A stretch of 64,000 bases of DNA. It comes from Cryomorphaceae bacterium (GTDB lineage Bacteria > Bacteroidota > Bacteroidia > Flavobacteriales_D > Parvicellaceae). How positions within the stretch are numbered: the stretch's first letter is position 1; each line of letters begins with the position of its first letter. The translations under genes were made by a program, and so were the position numbers. This document shows, piece by piece, positions 22,101 to 31,911 of the stretch. The notes beneath the pieces are model-generated. The model was not told the DNA's origin. It worked only from the letters and a program-made list of their open reading frames with translations, and ran no database searches. The stretch covers positions 186,001-250,000 of the forward strand of contig CAJJBV010000001.1 in NCBI GenBank assembly GCA_905182525.1. Direction: 5' to 3'.

Positions 22101-22381
22101 TATGTATTACCCCCATATAATTGTATATCTAATGATGCTGAACTAGCACCGGAAGAATCTAACTGACCAAAGCATTTGGAACCAGAAGCACCCTGAGTAT
22201 TAACTATTTTATGAATAAAATCACCAGTACCGGTGTGTGAATAAATACTTGAATTAGCAGAAATACTTTCATTAGTATCTAAAAAACCGAAATTTTCTGT
22301 AAAAATTGTTTTTGTTCCTGGGTTTTGAGCATTAATAGTTGCTGTTATAATTAAAGCAAAAAGAGTTGTGTAGATTTTCAT
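19148..22381 (-). CDS. T9SS-secreted protein: carbohydrate-binding-like domains, PKD, Ig-like and DSFTW repeats (frameshifted)
   Basis: ATG 22381 gives the signal peptide MKIYTTLFALIITATINAQ. Residues ~20-190 and ~190-335 look like two jelly-roll domains (NTYEYKAFVKTIQSRVFVTLRINV; FDFNDSKEGWINGGG). Then comes a PKD domain (WLWDFGDGTTDTS, ~21290), several Ig-like 'CxGxSVxLxASGATTYSWDNG' units, two DSFTWIxGNSYTSSNNTA units and two ACNSFxWxGxTYDSxGxYTN units (20.2-19.6 kb), and a T9SS sorting domain (ISLYPNPVNDILNILS). Frames are 21362-22414 and 19186-20910, with the stretch between reading through in shifted frames. One break at ~21365 is a single surplus base before ASDSIFCLGD. Near the end two more shifts restore KKIIISH and the stop at 19148. 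Role: surface adhesion or glycan binding, inferred. Confidence 0.7.
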
Positions 22382-22404
22382 AAAATTATTTTTATTGTAT
22401 AAAA

Positions 22405-22431
22405 AAAAGAGCAATTCTATATTGCTCTTTT
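22405..22431 (-). terminator. Hairpin terminator after the 22459-26801 gene
   Basis: AAAAGAGCAAT and ATTGCTCTTTT form a perfect 11-bp stem with a 5-base loop, 28 bases beyond the stop at 22459 and upstream of the next gene's ATG at 22381. A-runs and T-runs on both sides allow intrinsic termination. Confidence 0.7.
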
Positions 22432-22458
22432 ATAAAAATAATAAAATAAAACCAATTA

Positions 22459-25400
22459 TTAACGACTAACTATAATTTTTTTAATAATTAATTGATCGTT
22501 CACTATACAACTTACCAAATAAATGTTGTTACTAAATGAGGATGTATTTAAAGAAATATTGTTAGAGTTTATTTCAGAACTTGAATAAATTACTCTTCCT
22601 AAAAGATCTTTAACATCGTATGATTTAATAATATTAGATGATGATATATTAAGAATGTCATTTACTGGATTTGGATATAAAACAACTGAACTTTCGATGT
22701 TATTCGAAATATCTGTTACACATGGATCACAACTTCCATACACTAAACCATTTAGAACAAGTGTATCAGTCATTAACCATTGTCTATTAGCATAAGAAAA
22801 ATAATCTGTTACTGGTGTACATGACCAATTTACACTAGCTGTTCCAGATGCTACCATATCTTCCTGTACTCCGATCCAAAACAAATAAATACTCCATATC
22901 TGCAGAAGGTGCGGGTGAAAATGTAAATGTAAATGTTCCATCTCCATTAGCTGAACCTACTGGACCTCCTAATGGATCAAATCCCCAAAATGGACCGGTT
23001 AACCTTACTACTGTATTACTATCAGTAGGACCACATACTTCAGTTGTTATTACAAGATCTGTTGATGCTGGAGGTGGTGAATTACTATTAGTTTTTATAT
23101 ATATAAATCTCCACCAGCCTAAGCCATTTACACCTCCAGCATTTGGAAAACTAATATCTAAAGTAGCAATTTCATTATTTTGTCCAGAAAATGCAACTTG
23201 ATAAACAATTGAATCACCTACTAGGCATACCATCTTCACCTCCGTTATGAACTTTCGACAGACCAACATGAGCTCCGCTTCCATAAACTGTTAACGAATC
23301 GTTTGAATAGGAATATGTATTAAGTCCTCCACCATGAGGAGCAATTGGTGAACACGCACATCCTTCGAGCTGGTGAACCTGCTTGCCAAGTTTCTAACCA
23401 AGTAAGACTATCCATAAAGTGATCGTATGTTCCATTAGCGTAAAATGTTAAAGAATCGTCAAATTGACAAGGTCTAGCACTTGATCCTCCACCAAGAGTA
23501 TTAATTGACCACCATGCAGTACTTCCTTGATTAGGACCAAGAGCTAAAGAATTTAATTGAGAGCTAAGTTTCCAAGTACCTAAAATAGTTGATGCTGGTG
23601 GCGGTGGTGGCGGTGAGCACGGATCACAACTTCCATAAACTAAACCACTTAATACAAGTGGATCTGTCATTAACCATTGTCTATTGGCATAAGAAAAATA
23701 ATCTGTAACTGGTGTACATGACCAATTCTATCTAGCTGTTCCAGATGCTACCATATCTTCCTGTACTCCATCCAATACAAATAAATACTCCATATCTGCT
23801 GTAGGTGCAGGTGATAAAGTAAATGTGAAAGTTCCATCTCCATTATTTACTCGCTGCTGGACCTCCTGTTGGATCCCAACCCCAAAATGGACCGGTCAAC
23901 CTTAATACTGTATTACTATCTGTAGGTCCACATACCTCTGTGTAATCACAAGATCAGTTGAGGCGCTGGACATGGACACAACTTCCATAATACCAGTAAA
24001 AGGTCTCTCCATTTCTGTTCCAAATAAAAATAGATCTGTTTTAAGATTGCTACTTCAATGCACTTTCCGAAGCTCATTACTAAAATACACCAAGTCTCCA
24101 GGCATTTGTTGCAGTAGTAGTTGTCTCAGTTTCACAGGTAATAGTATTGTCCGTATCAAGCTCTACTTTTAACCTTACTGGTATACCAGATCCTGTTGAC
24201 CATACTCTTACACTCATACTCGTAGCTAATGGTGTAAATGGTATTGGATTTAAAAATCCTATATCAGAATTAGCTCCACCATTTGGCTCCGCTAAACTTG
24301 TACCTGCCCATGGTTGAGAACCAGACGACTTTACTGTTTGTACAACTGTATTTGTCGAATCAGTAGGATCAACAACTATTGTAGAAGCTGCTGAACCAAA
24401 ATCAATTAAAGAATAGTTAACCGTAGCATCATCAAATGTTACTGGTAAATCCATCTGAGTTAGTGCAGGTGGCCCTGGACATGGACTCACAACTTCCATA
24501 AACTAAATCCATTTAGAACAAGTGGATCTGTCGTTAACCATTGTCTATTGGCATAAGAAAAATAATCTGTTACTGGTGTACATGACCAATTTACTAGCTG
24601 TTCCAGATGCTACCATATCTTCCTGTACTCCATCCAATACTAATAAATACTCCATATCTGCTGTAGGTGCTGGTGAAAAGTAAATGTAAAAGTTCCATCT
24701 CCATTATTTGTTCCTACTGGACCTCCTGCTGGATCCCAATTCCAAAATGGACCGGTCAACCTTAACTACTGTATCTACTAGTTGTAGTTCCACATACTTC
24801 TGCTGTTATTACAAGATCAGTTGAGGCGCTGGACATGGATCACAACTTCCATAAACTAAACCAGTTAACTGAAGTGGATCTGTCTGTTAACCATTTTCTA
24901 TTCGCATAAGTAAAATAATCTGTTACTGGTGTACATGACCAGTTTGAACTAGCTGTTCCAGATGCTACCATATCTTCCTGTACTCCATCCAATACTAGTA
25001 AATACTCCATATCTGCTGTAGGTGCAGGTGATAAAGTAAATGTAAAAGTTCCATCTCCATTATTTGTTCCTACTGGACCTCCTGCTGGATCCCAATCCCA
25101 AAATGGACCGGTCAATCCTTAATACTGTACTTACTATCTGTAGGTCCACATACTTCTGCTGTTATCACAAGATCAGTTGAGGCGCTGGACATGGATCACA
25201 ACTTCCATAAACTAAACCAGTTAATGCAAGTGGATCTGTCGTTAACCATTTTCTATTCGCATAAGTAAAATAATCTGTTACTGGCGTACATGACCAGTTT
25301 GAACTAGCTGTTCCAGATGCTACCATATCTTCCTGTACTCCATCCAATACTAGTAAATACTCCATATCTGCTGTAGGTGCAGGTGATAAAGTAAATGTAA

Positions 25401-26801
25401 AAGTTCCATCTCCATTATTTATCCTACTGGACCTCCTGCTGGATCCCAATCCCAAAATGGACCGGTTCAATCTTACTCTGTATCTACTAGTTGTATTCCA
25501 CATACCTCTGCTGTTATCACAAGATCAGTTGAAGGCGCTGGACATGGATCACAACTTCCATAAACTAAACCAGTTAATGTAAGTGGATCTGTTGTTAACC
25601 ATTGTCTATTGCATAAGTAAAATAATCTGTTACTGGCGTACATGCCCAGTTTGAACTAGCTGTTCCAGATGCTACCATATCTTCCTGTACTCCATCCAAT
25701 ACTAATAAATACTCCATATCTGCTGTTGGTGCTGGTGATAAAGTAAATGTGAAAGTTCCATCTCCATTATTGTATCGCTACTGGACCTCCTGCTGGATCC
25801 CAATTCCAAAATGGACCGGTCAACCTTAACTACTGTATACTAGTTGTATTTCCACATACCTCTGCTGTTATCACAAGATCAGTTGAAGGCGCTGGACATA
25901 AAGGATATGGACAACCAGAAGAATCTGTTGTATAGTCGCATCAAATCCAATCTTCACCGCCTAAATGCCATTACCACTTTGAACTTTCTGTAGCCCATGA
26001 ATCTCATAATGGATCTCCAGTAAATGCGACGCGATATAATGATCTCCTAATATGTCAACAATCATTACTTTCCATTATAAAAATAATGTACTGGATCATC
26101 TCCATTTCCAGTGGTAAAACTGAGCCTAGATGGTCATTAAAGATTGTTCAAATCTGAAAAACATGTTCCAAAATACACTAAAAAAAGTTGGGATCTTCCG
26201 TACCTACTCTATAAACTAAAATGTTATCGCCTGCAGTTGCCGAATTCCAATTGAGGAACTCCATTCTACACCATCAGAGCCTCCACCATTATGGCAATAC
26301 TCTAAGTCCATAAACGACTTAAATCAGTAATATTATGCATTTGCTACGAAATGAATTGCCTTACCATCATTTGAATATAAGATTTAGGATGCGTGTTAAA
26401 TCCATATGCACCTTGAATACTTAAAGCTGGATTACTTTGAGCATTTACAATTACACTTCCAACCATTCCAGCTGATGCATGAGAACCTACAGAACAATCG
26501 TAGTTATAAGTTCCAGCAACAGTAAATTTATAATGCAAAAATAACTGCACCTACGTGTTAGTTGCTGGAGAATCAAAAGTTACTGGATTATTAAATGGCT
26601 GATTAGTTATAGAATTAATATCTCCATTAACATCATGATTTCCACCATCATTAATCCAAATTACTGAATCACCAACATCTAATAGTTAATGTACTTGGTG
26701 TATAATAAAAGCTACCAGTATTAATTGTGTCTGTAGTTTGTGCATTAAAAACAAATAATGCTAAAAATGTTGATAGGATTAAAGGAGTAAAATTTCTTCA
26801 T
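22459..26801 (-). CDS. Giant T9SS-secreted protein: cupredoxin, lamin-tail and six ~118-aa beta repeats (heavily frameshifted)
   Basis: ATG 26801 starts a signal peptide (MKKF then, after one surplus T, TPLILSTFLALFVFNAQ). In order: cupredoxin (to ~26430, YDCSVGSHASAGMVGSV), a damaged lamin-tail domain (~26400-25910), four tandem ~118-aa units (25900-24480; key residues VCGP...RLTGPFW.WDP.GGPVG...DGTFTFT.SPAP.ADMEYLLVLDGVQEDMV), a jelly-roll domain starting DLPVTFDD (~24450-24000), a fifth unit, a GTWKLSSQLNSLALGPNQG domain (~23580-23080, resembling a lipocalin-like domain seen next to GH16-type enzymes), a sixth unit, and a T9SS sorting domain (VVLYPNPVNDILNISS, KKIIVSR). At least a dozen indels break the frame, mostly inside repeats, so this is either poorly resolved consensus or a decaying gene. 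Function beyond surface display is unknown. Confidence 0.6.
24480..25900 (-). repeat. Four tandem ~354-bp direct repeats
   Basis: The landmark CATGGATCACAACTTCC recurs at about 24480, 24834, 25190 and 25543, and its truncated form at 25898, giving periods of 354, 356, 353 and 355 bp. A 354-bp period is 118 codons, so the units are protein repeats; the deviations are the indels that break the frame. Two diverged copies of the same unit lie at ~23617-23962 and ~22724-23060. Confidence 0.85.
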
Positions 26802-26872
26802 GATTTAAAAATATTGAGTTTGAATTTGAACTTTATATAAGAAATAAAATTAGTACAATTATGTATCTAAAC

Positions 26873-26890
26873 AATTAACATATGTTAATT
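26873..26890. promoter_or_regulatory. Perfect 18-bp palindrome in the divergent gap
   Basis: AATTAACAT followed by its exact reverse complement ATGTTAATT, located between the divergent genes starting at 26801 (minus) and 27034 (plus), and overlapping by two bases the 21-bp inverted repeat at 26889. It may be an operator for a dimeric regulator; no regulator is assigned. Confidence 0.45.
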
Positions 26891-26909
26891 AGTGTTATTT
26901 ATACATTAA
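26889..26909. promoter_or_regulatory. Candidate locus-wide operator, copy 1
   Basis: An imperfect inverted repeat with left arm TTAGTGT and right arm ACATTAA around TATTTAT. It matches the copy at 38021-38041 at 19 of 21 positions. It lies 124 bp upstream of the glycosidase gene at 27034. The remainder of this 232-bp gap is AT-rich with no further feature recognised. Confidence 0.5.
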
Positions 26910-27033
26910 ATAAATTTAACAAAAAAAAAATGCAAAACAATTTATATTTAATCTTTTTTTAAATATCATTAAACAAGAATTCATGATTTTTTATTTTAAT
27001 TTTATATTCCAAATTAATTCTCCTCTTTAATAC

Positions 27034-28750
27034 ATGACAATTAAAAAGATTTCTCATACAATTGCTATAACAGTATTTTTATTATTCTCTTCAAATATTA
27101 AAAGCCAGATAAATAATTCTTTTAAAAAGAATATTGAGTTTTTTAAAAATAAACCACCCATGCAAGGTGATCCTGGTTTTTTTCTTGATGATTGGAAGGA
27201 AAAGAAAAATCCTAGAATTAGTTTATCCAAAAAAGTAATAACTGTTAATCAAGAATCCAACTACGTATACTATCACTGACTTTTCGAAACCACTAACAAA
27301 AATTTCAAAATATATTTTTGGAAATAATTTAGGTCACTGGACCAATAGAAAGTTTTTAGAACAAGATGAATTTATTTTTAATTTGAAAGATATTGGAATT
27401 CAAGTTGTACGATTTCCCGGTGGTAATGCTGCTAACGATTACTTTTGGGATGCTAGTGAATTAAATCAATGTCCAGATGGTACTCCAGAAATAATTTATA
27501 AAAGTAATTTTAAAAAAACAACCTCTCCAAAACTTGGAACACAAGGGAATTACAGAACAAGACCTGAAGACTATTACGAACTATTATTGAGAACAAAATC
27601 TACAGGATCTATTTGTGTGAATTATAGCTTTTGTCTTTATTCTAACGAAGAGGATGAGCTCGAAAGAGTAAATAATGCTGCCAATTACGCTGCAGAATGG
27701 GTAAAAGAAGTAAATATAAAAAGAGGATTAGGAATAAAGTTTTGGGAAATTGGAAATGAAAACTGGGGTAAATGGCAAGCTGGATATAACGTTAAAGAAA
27801 GAGGAATAATAGACCCTAAAAAATACGGGGAACACTGCAGGATTTTTATTGAAAAAATGAAAGCTGTAGACCCTAGTATAAAAATTGGAGTTGTAGGATT
27901 TCAAAAGCCTAAAACAAATGACCCAGTTCAAAAAAAATGGAACGAACTCGTTATTCCAGAAATTATTGACCATGCTGATTTTTATATTTTACATGATTAC
28001 TATGCCAAGTTTGGGGCAAAATTAAGTCCATCAGAAATGTTGGCTGCTGTTGACACTACCTATTCACACATAAAAGTTGTAAACCAAGCAATTGAAAAGT
28101 ATACCGATAAGAAAGCGAAATACTTGCCAATTGCACTTACAGAATTTAACACAAGAAGCAATGCTACAATTTCTAAAAATGACGGAGCAACCAACGTTTC
28201 TCATTCTGCTGGGATATTTTTTGCTCATTGTATAGGTGAAATAATAAGACAAGGTTATGGTATGGCCATGATATGGGATATAGAAAACGGATACCACGAT
28301 GGAAAAGATCATGGAATGTTTTCCTCTAAAAAAGAAAATGAATTAGATTGGTTGACTCCTCATCCCTCCTATTTTCATTATTATTTTTACAACCAATGTT
28401 TTGGTGACACTTATTACGAAACTAACTCTACAAAAAATTCTATAAGAATTCATGCATCTAGTTTTAGTTCAGGTGAAATTGGACTAGTTGTTGTTAATAC
28501 TTCTAACAAAGAGGAAATTGTAGAAATTGAACTTAAAAATACTTCACTTAAAAAATATGCAGGTGTTTATGAAATTTATAATGAGAATCCTTTATCGAGG
28601 AAAACAGGAATCAATGAAGTGTTTTCTAATAAAAATGCTGGAGGACCAGAAAATTTCAAAAAAATTAAAGCAAATACGTTAGATTTAACAAATAATAAAA
28701 TTAAAATCTTATCCAAACCTTTTAGCGCAAACTATATTTTAACACAATAA
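27034..28750 (+). CDS. Clan GH-A glycoside hydrolase, arabinofuranosidase-like (frameshifted)
   Basis: Frames 27034-27279 and 27383-28750 (open from ~27280) join into ~571 aa; one surplus base at ~27260-27278 hides TITDFSKPLTKISKYIFGNNLGHW. A signal peptide ends SNIKSQ. The TIM barrel shows VVRFPGGNAANDYFWD, FWEIGNENWGKWQAGY (acid/base Glu, near residue 238) and ALTEFNTRSN (nucleophile Glu, near residue 370), the clan A pattern closest to GH51/GH39-type enzymes. A C-terminal beta domain follows. It is a paralogue of the enzyme at 41968-43800 (shared GGN..(N/S)..FWD and GNEN(W/Y)G.WQAGY). The sulfatase gene starts 2 bases later, so the pair is an operon acting on a sulfated glycan. The exact family and bond are not determined. 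Confidence 0.75.
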
Positions 28751-28752
28751 AA

Positions 28753-30168
28753 ATGAAAACAAAAATATTTTTTTTATTCTCCATTATATTAGGAGTTATT
28801 ATTCTAACTAGTTTAAATAATAATTCTGATGTACAAAAAAAACCTAATATTATATTCATTGCAGTAGATGATTTAAGACCACAATTAAATTGTTATGGTA
28901 AAAGTCAAATAATATCTCCAAATATTGATTATTTAGCTTCTAATTCATATACATACGAAAATGCTGTTTGTAACTTTCCTGTTTGTGGCGCTTCTAGAGC
29001 ATCGTTACTAACAGGATTAAGACCAAATAAAAATAGATTTAAATCATTTAGAACTAGAATGGATGAAGATGCTGACGATGTCTTAACTATTGGAGAGTGG
29101 TTTAAATCTAATGATTATTTCACTTTAAGTTTAGGTAAAATTTCACATCACACTAATGATTCTCCAGAAAGCTGGTCTATACCTGCATGGAGGGGAGAAA
29201 AGAATTGGAGAGATTATCAAACTAATGAAAATATTTTTGCTGCAAAAACCAATGATAATAATGGTGCTGCAAAAGCATTTGAAATTGGAGAAAATTTAAA
29301 TGATGATTATGGTGATACCAAAATGGTAAATAAAGCCATTGAAAAATTAGATGAATTAACTTTGAAAGAACAACCTTTTTTCATGGCACTGGGGTTCTTA
29401 AAACCTCATTTGCCATTTAATGCTCCAAAAAAGTATTGGGACTTATATAATGAAAAAGATATTGAGCTAGCGTCTAACAGATATCAACCTGAAAATTCTC
29501 CTGATATATCTATGCACAAATATGGAGAACTTAGAAAGTATACCAATATTCCATCTGATTTTAATCTTGATGTCCCAGATTCAACACAAAAGAAATTAAT
29601 ACATGGCTATTATGCCTGTGTTAGTTATATTGATGATGAAATTGGAAAACTTATAAAACATTTAAAAAAATTAGAAATTTATGACAATTCTATTATTGTA
29701 CTTTGGGGAGACCACGGATGGCAACTAGGTGAGCATAATCTATGGGCTAAACATTGTAATTACCAAACTTCATTAAAAGTCCCTCTTCTTATTAAATACC
29801 CTAAACAAAAAACACAAAAAAGAATACGTTCAGTAGTAGAGCTTTTAGACATTTATCCAACGCTATGTGAATTGTCAAATATTGACAAACCTAACCATCT
29901 GCAAGGGAAAAGTCTATTAACTATTAATAAACTAGATCCTGAAAATTTAAATGGATATACAAAATATCATAAGGGTGAAACAATAACCACCATAGAAAAA
30001 TCATATACAGAATGGAGAAATAAAGACAATAATTACTTAAAAGCAAATATGATGTATGACCTGGTTAAAGATCCGGATGAAAATACAAATATTTCAAAAA
30101 ATAAAGAAAATACTCCTTCAATATTAAAATTTCAGTACTTATTAGACTCTGTTAGATTGCTAGACTAA
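28753..30168 (+). CDS. S1 sulfatase, iduronate-2-sulfatase-like
   Basis: A 471-aa protein with an N-terminal signal/anchor (residues 5-20). The alkaline-phosphatase-superfamily fold starts with PNIIFIAVDDLRP (metal-binding Asp pair). The modification motif is VCGASRASLLTG, with C78 as the formylglycine precursor. Later signatures LWGDHGWQLGEHNLWAKH and ELLDIYPTLCELS are typical of iduronate-2-sulfatase-like S1 enzymes. Here the substrate is more likely a sulfated algal or animal polysaccharide. The cysteine type needs FGE, which is encoded at 51136. It follows the GH-A gene by 2 bases and overlaps the convergent CBM-type gene by 4 bases. Frame intact. Confidence 0.88.
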   Translation: MKTKIFFLFSIILGVIILTSLNNNSDVQKKPNIIFIAVDDLRPQLNCYGKSQIISPNIDYLASNSYTYENAVCNFPVCGASRASLLTGLRPNKNRFKSFRTRMDEDADDVLTIGEWFKSNDYFTLSLGKISHHTNDSPESWSIPAWRGEKNWRDYQTNENIFAAKTNDNNGAAKAFEIGENLNDDYGDTKMVNKAIEKLDELTLKEQPFFMALGFLKPHLPFNAPKKYWDLYNEKDIELASNRYQPENSPDISMHKYGELRKYTNIPSDFNLDVPDSTQKKLIHGYYACVSYIDDEIGKLIKHLKKLEIYDNSIIVLWGDHGWQLGEHNLWAKHCNYQTSLKVPLLIKYPKQKTQKRIRSVVELLDIYPTLCELSNIDKPNHLQGKSLLTINKLDPENLNGYTKYHKGETITTIEKSYTEWRNKDNNYLKANMMYDLVKDPDENTNISKNKENTPSILKFQYLLDSVRLLD

Positions 30169-31877
30169 TTTTTAATGAATTTTTGAGTGGTTATTACTCC
30201 TTTTTCATTAATAAAATGAATTAAATACATGCCATTATCTAATTGGTCAATATCTAAACTTAAATTTAATTGATTATTAATAGCTATTTCATTAATCATA
30301 GTCCCGCTAATATTATAAATGGATAGTTTATTAATGTCTTCATTTAGATTATTAATATTTAGAATACTTGAACTAGGGTTAGGGAAGATTTTTAGTTGGC
30401 TTAATTCAGAGTCATGTATCGATGTCGTTGTTACAGACGAACATATATAATTTGAACTATTTACTGTTACGTGATCTAGATAATAAGTACCTGAATCTAA
30501 AAACTGAATTTTTAAAAGTCTTACATTGCCAATAACAGTTGAATCATGAGAAAAAGAAAAACAATATTCTTTCCAATTAGATGTGGTAGAAAATGAATTT
30601 GATGAAAAGGCTGTAAATGGAGTAGATCCAAGTGATGAAATTGCATTAAAACCTAAATTACTAGAAGATCCTTTCATCCAAAAACTAACTGTATATATCG
30701 AATCTTTAACAATATCAGTCTTACAACTTGATAGCTGTATAGACCCAGGATTAGAGCCAATTGTATTGATGAAAATCATTGACGATTGCAAGCCGTTTTG
30801 AGCCTGAGAAGGAGTAATACTCATGGATGCAACTGCACCGTTATTTATTGTTTGAGTCCAATTTGAAAGATCAGTCTCAAAATCGCCATCACAAAAATAA
30901 GGCTGAATAGGTAACTCTTCTACCCACACATGATCTAAAAAATAAGTTCCATCGTTAAGAAATTTAAATTTTGCAATTCTTACATTTGCGTAAATGGTAG
31001 AATCACTTTCCGAAATAAAAGTGAATTCAGTCCAACTATTTGAGATGGTAAATGTTTCTGAACCAAAATTAGTAAATGGAGATGAACCTAATGAACTTGT
31101 AGCAGTTAATTGACTGCCATTAGAATCTGATTTTGCCCAAAAATGAACTTTATATTTAATATTCTTTTTTATATCTGTTTTACAACTTGAAAAAATTGGC
31201 TGCCCCAAAGAAGTATTTGATGCTTCTACTCTAGCAGAATTAAAATTAATAAGGCTTAAATAATTGGAAGTATCTGAAAAAACAGAAATATCCCCACCAT
31301 TATTAGAATTAGTCCAGTTTGAAATTCCAGTTTCAAAATCACCATTACAGATTTCAGTATTTGTTGGCAAAGAAGAAATTCGTTGAAAATTAAACTCATC
31401 AATATGATAAACTCCATTAGTTAAAGGCTTGGCTTTTATTTTAACGTTACTAACAGCGCTAGAATCTGATGTGTAAAGAGAATATTTTTTCCAATTAGAA
31501 GACAAAGTAAAATTCTTGGAAGCATAATTTGTGAATGGTGCAGAAGTGGGTTGTAAAACTACTAAAAGATCATTTATTGAATCTGATTTTGCCCAAAAGG
31601 AAATTTCATAAAAAAATCCTTGTTGTAAGTTTAATAGGCAACTTGATAATGCGCATGATGAAGATGGTGGTGCTATATTAGTTACGTCCATTTTTAATCC
31701 ATAAATACCACTATACGCAGAATTAGAATTAATAGTGAAATTTCCTGAAGAGGTTCCATTACAAAAGCTAGACCAATTATTTAAAGAGTCTTCAAAGGAA
31801 GGATTGCATAAAGAATCGGACTGAGAATGAACTAAACTGAAAGAAAGTAGTAAAAGAAATGAATAGACAAATCGCAT
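30165..31877 (-). CDS. T9SS-secreted protein with three carbohydrate-binding-like jelly rolls
   Basis: A 570-aa protein with an intact frame and signal peptide MRFVYSFLLLLSFSLVHSQ. Three homologous ~150-aa modules begin near residues 22, 176 and 329, each with a C(N/D)G(D/N)FETxxxNW opening (first copy: CNPSFEDSLNNW), an 'SSCKTDI..(K/D)..Y.V.FW.KS.S' strand, 'SPFT.F.S..F..(S/T).W' and a closing 'TYxLDHVxV' strand. These are CBM4/9/22-like beta-sandwiches. A T9SS type A domain ends it (LKIFPNPSSSILNINN, TTQKFIKN). There is no catalytic domain, so it probably anchors or presents glycan at the cell surface. It is the last gene of the minus-strand run from 38016, 35 bases after the sulfatase start codon. 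Confidence 0.75.
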   Translation of the reverse strand: MRFVYSFLLLLSFSLVHSQSDSLCNPSFEDSLNNWSSFCNGTSSGNFTINSNSAYSGIYGLKMDVTNIAPPSSSCALSSCLLNLQQGFFYEISFWAKSDSINDLLVVLQPTSAPFTNYASKNFTLSSNWKKYSLYTSDSSAVSNVKIKAKPLTNGVYHIDEFNFQRISSLPTNTEICNGDFETGISNWTNSNNGGDISVFSDTSNYLSLINFNSARVEASNTSLGQPIFSSCKTDIKKNIKYKVHFWAKSDSNGSQLTATSSLGSSPFTNFGSETFTISNSWTEFTFISESDSTIYANVRIAKFKFLNDGTYFLDHVWVEELPIQPYFCDGDFETDLSNWTQTINNGAVASMSITPSQAQNGLQSSMIFINTIGSNPGSIQLSSCKTDIVKDSIYTVSFWMKGSSSNLGFNAISSLGSTPFTAFSSNSFSTTSNWKEYCFSFSHDSTVIGNVRLLKIQFLDSGTYYLDHVTVNSSNYICSSVTTTSIHDSELSQLKIFPNPSSSILNINNLNEDINKLSIYNISGTMINEIAINNQLNLSLDIDQLDNGMYLIHFINEKGVITTQKFIKN

Positions 31878-31911
31878 ATTTTTTAATTAAAGGGTTAGTT
31901 TTAAATTGATA

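Noticed and set aside
23972-24172. Short plus-strand frame inside the frameshifted giant gene
   Set aside because: It arises opposite a beta-domain repeat; indels create chance open frames here.
24480-25900. CRISPR array or transposon repeats
   Set aside because: Units are ~354 bp, contiguous and coding (118 codons); no short repeat/spacer pattern, no transposase and no terminal inverted repeats.
12579-26801. Calling the giant genes plain pseudogenes
   Set aside because: Breaks are single-base, concentrated in repeats and accompanied by similar breaks in essential genes, so loss of function cannot be concluded.
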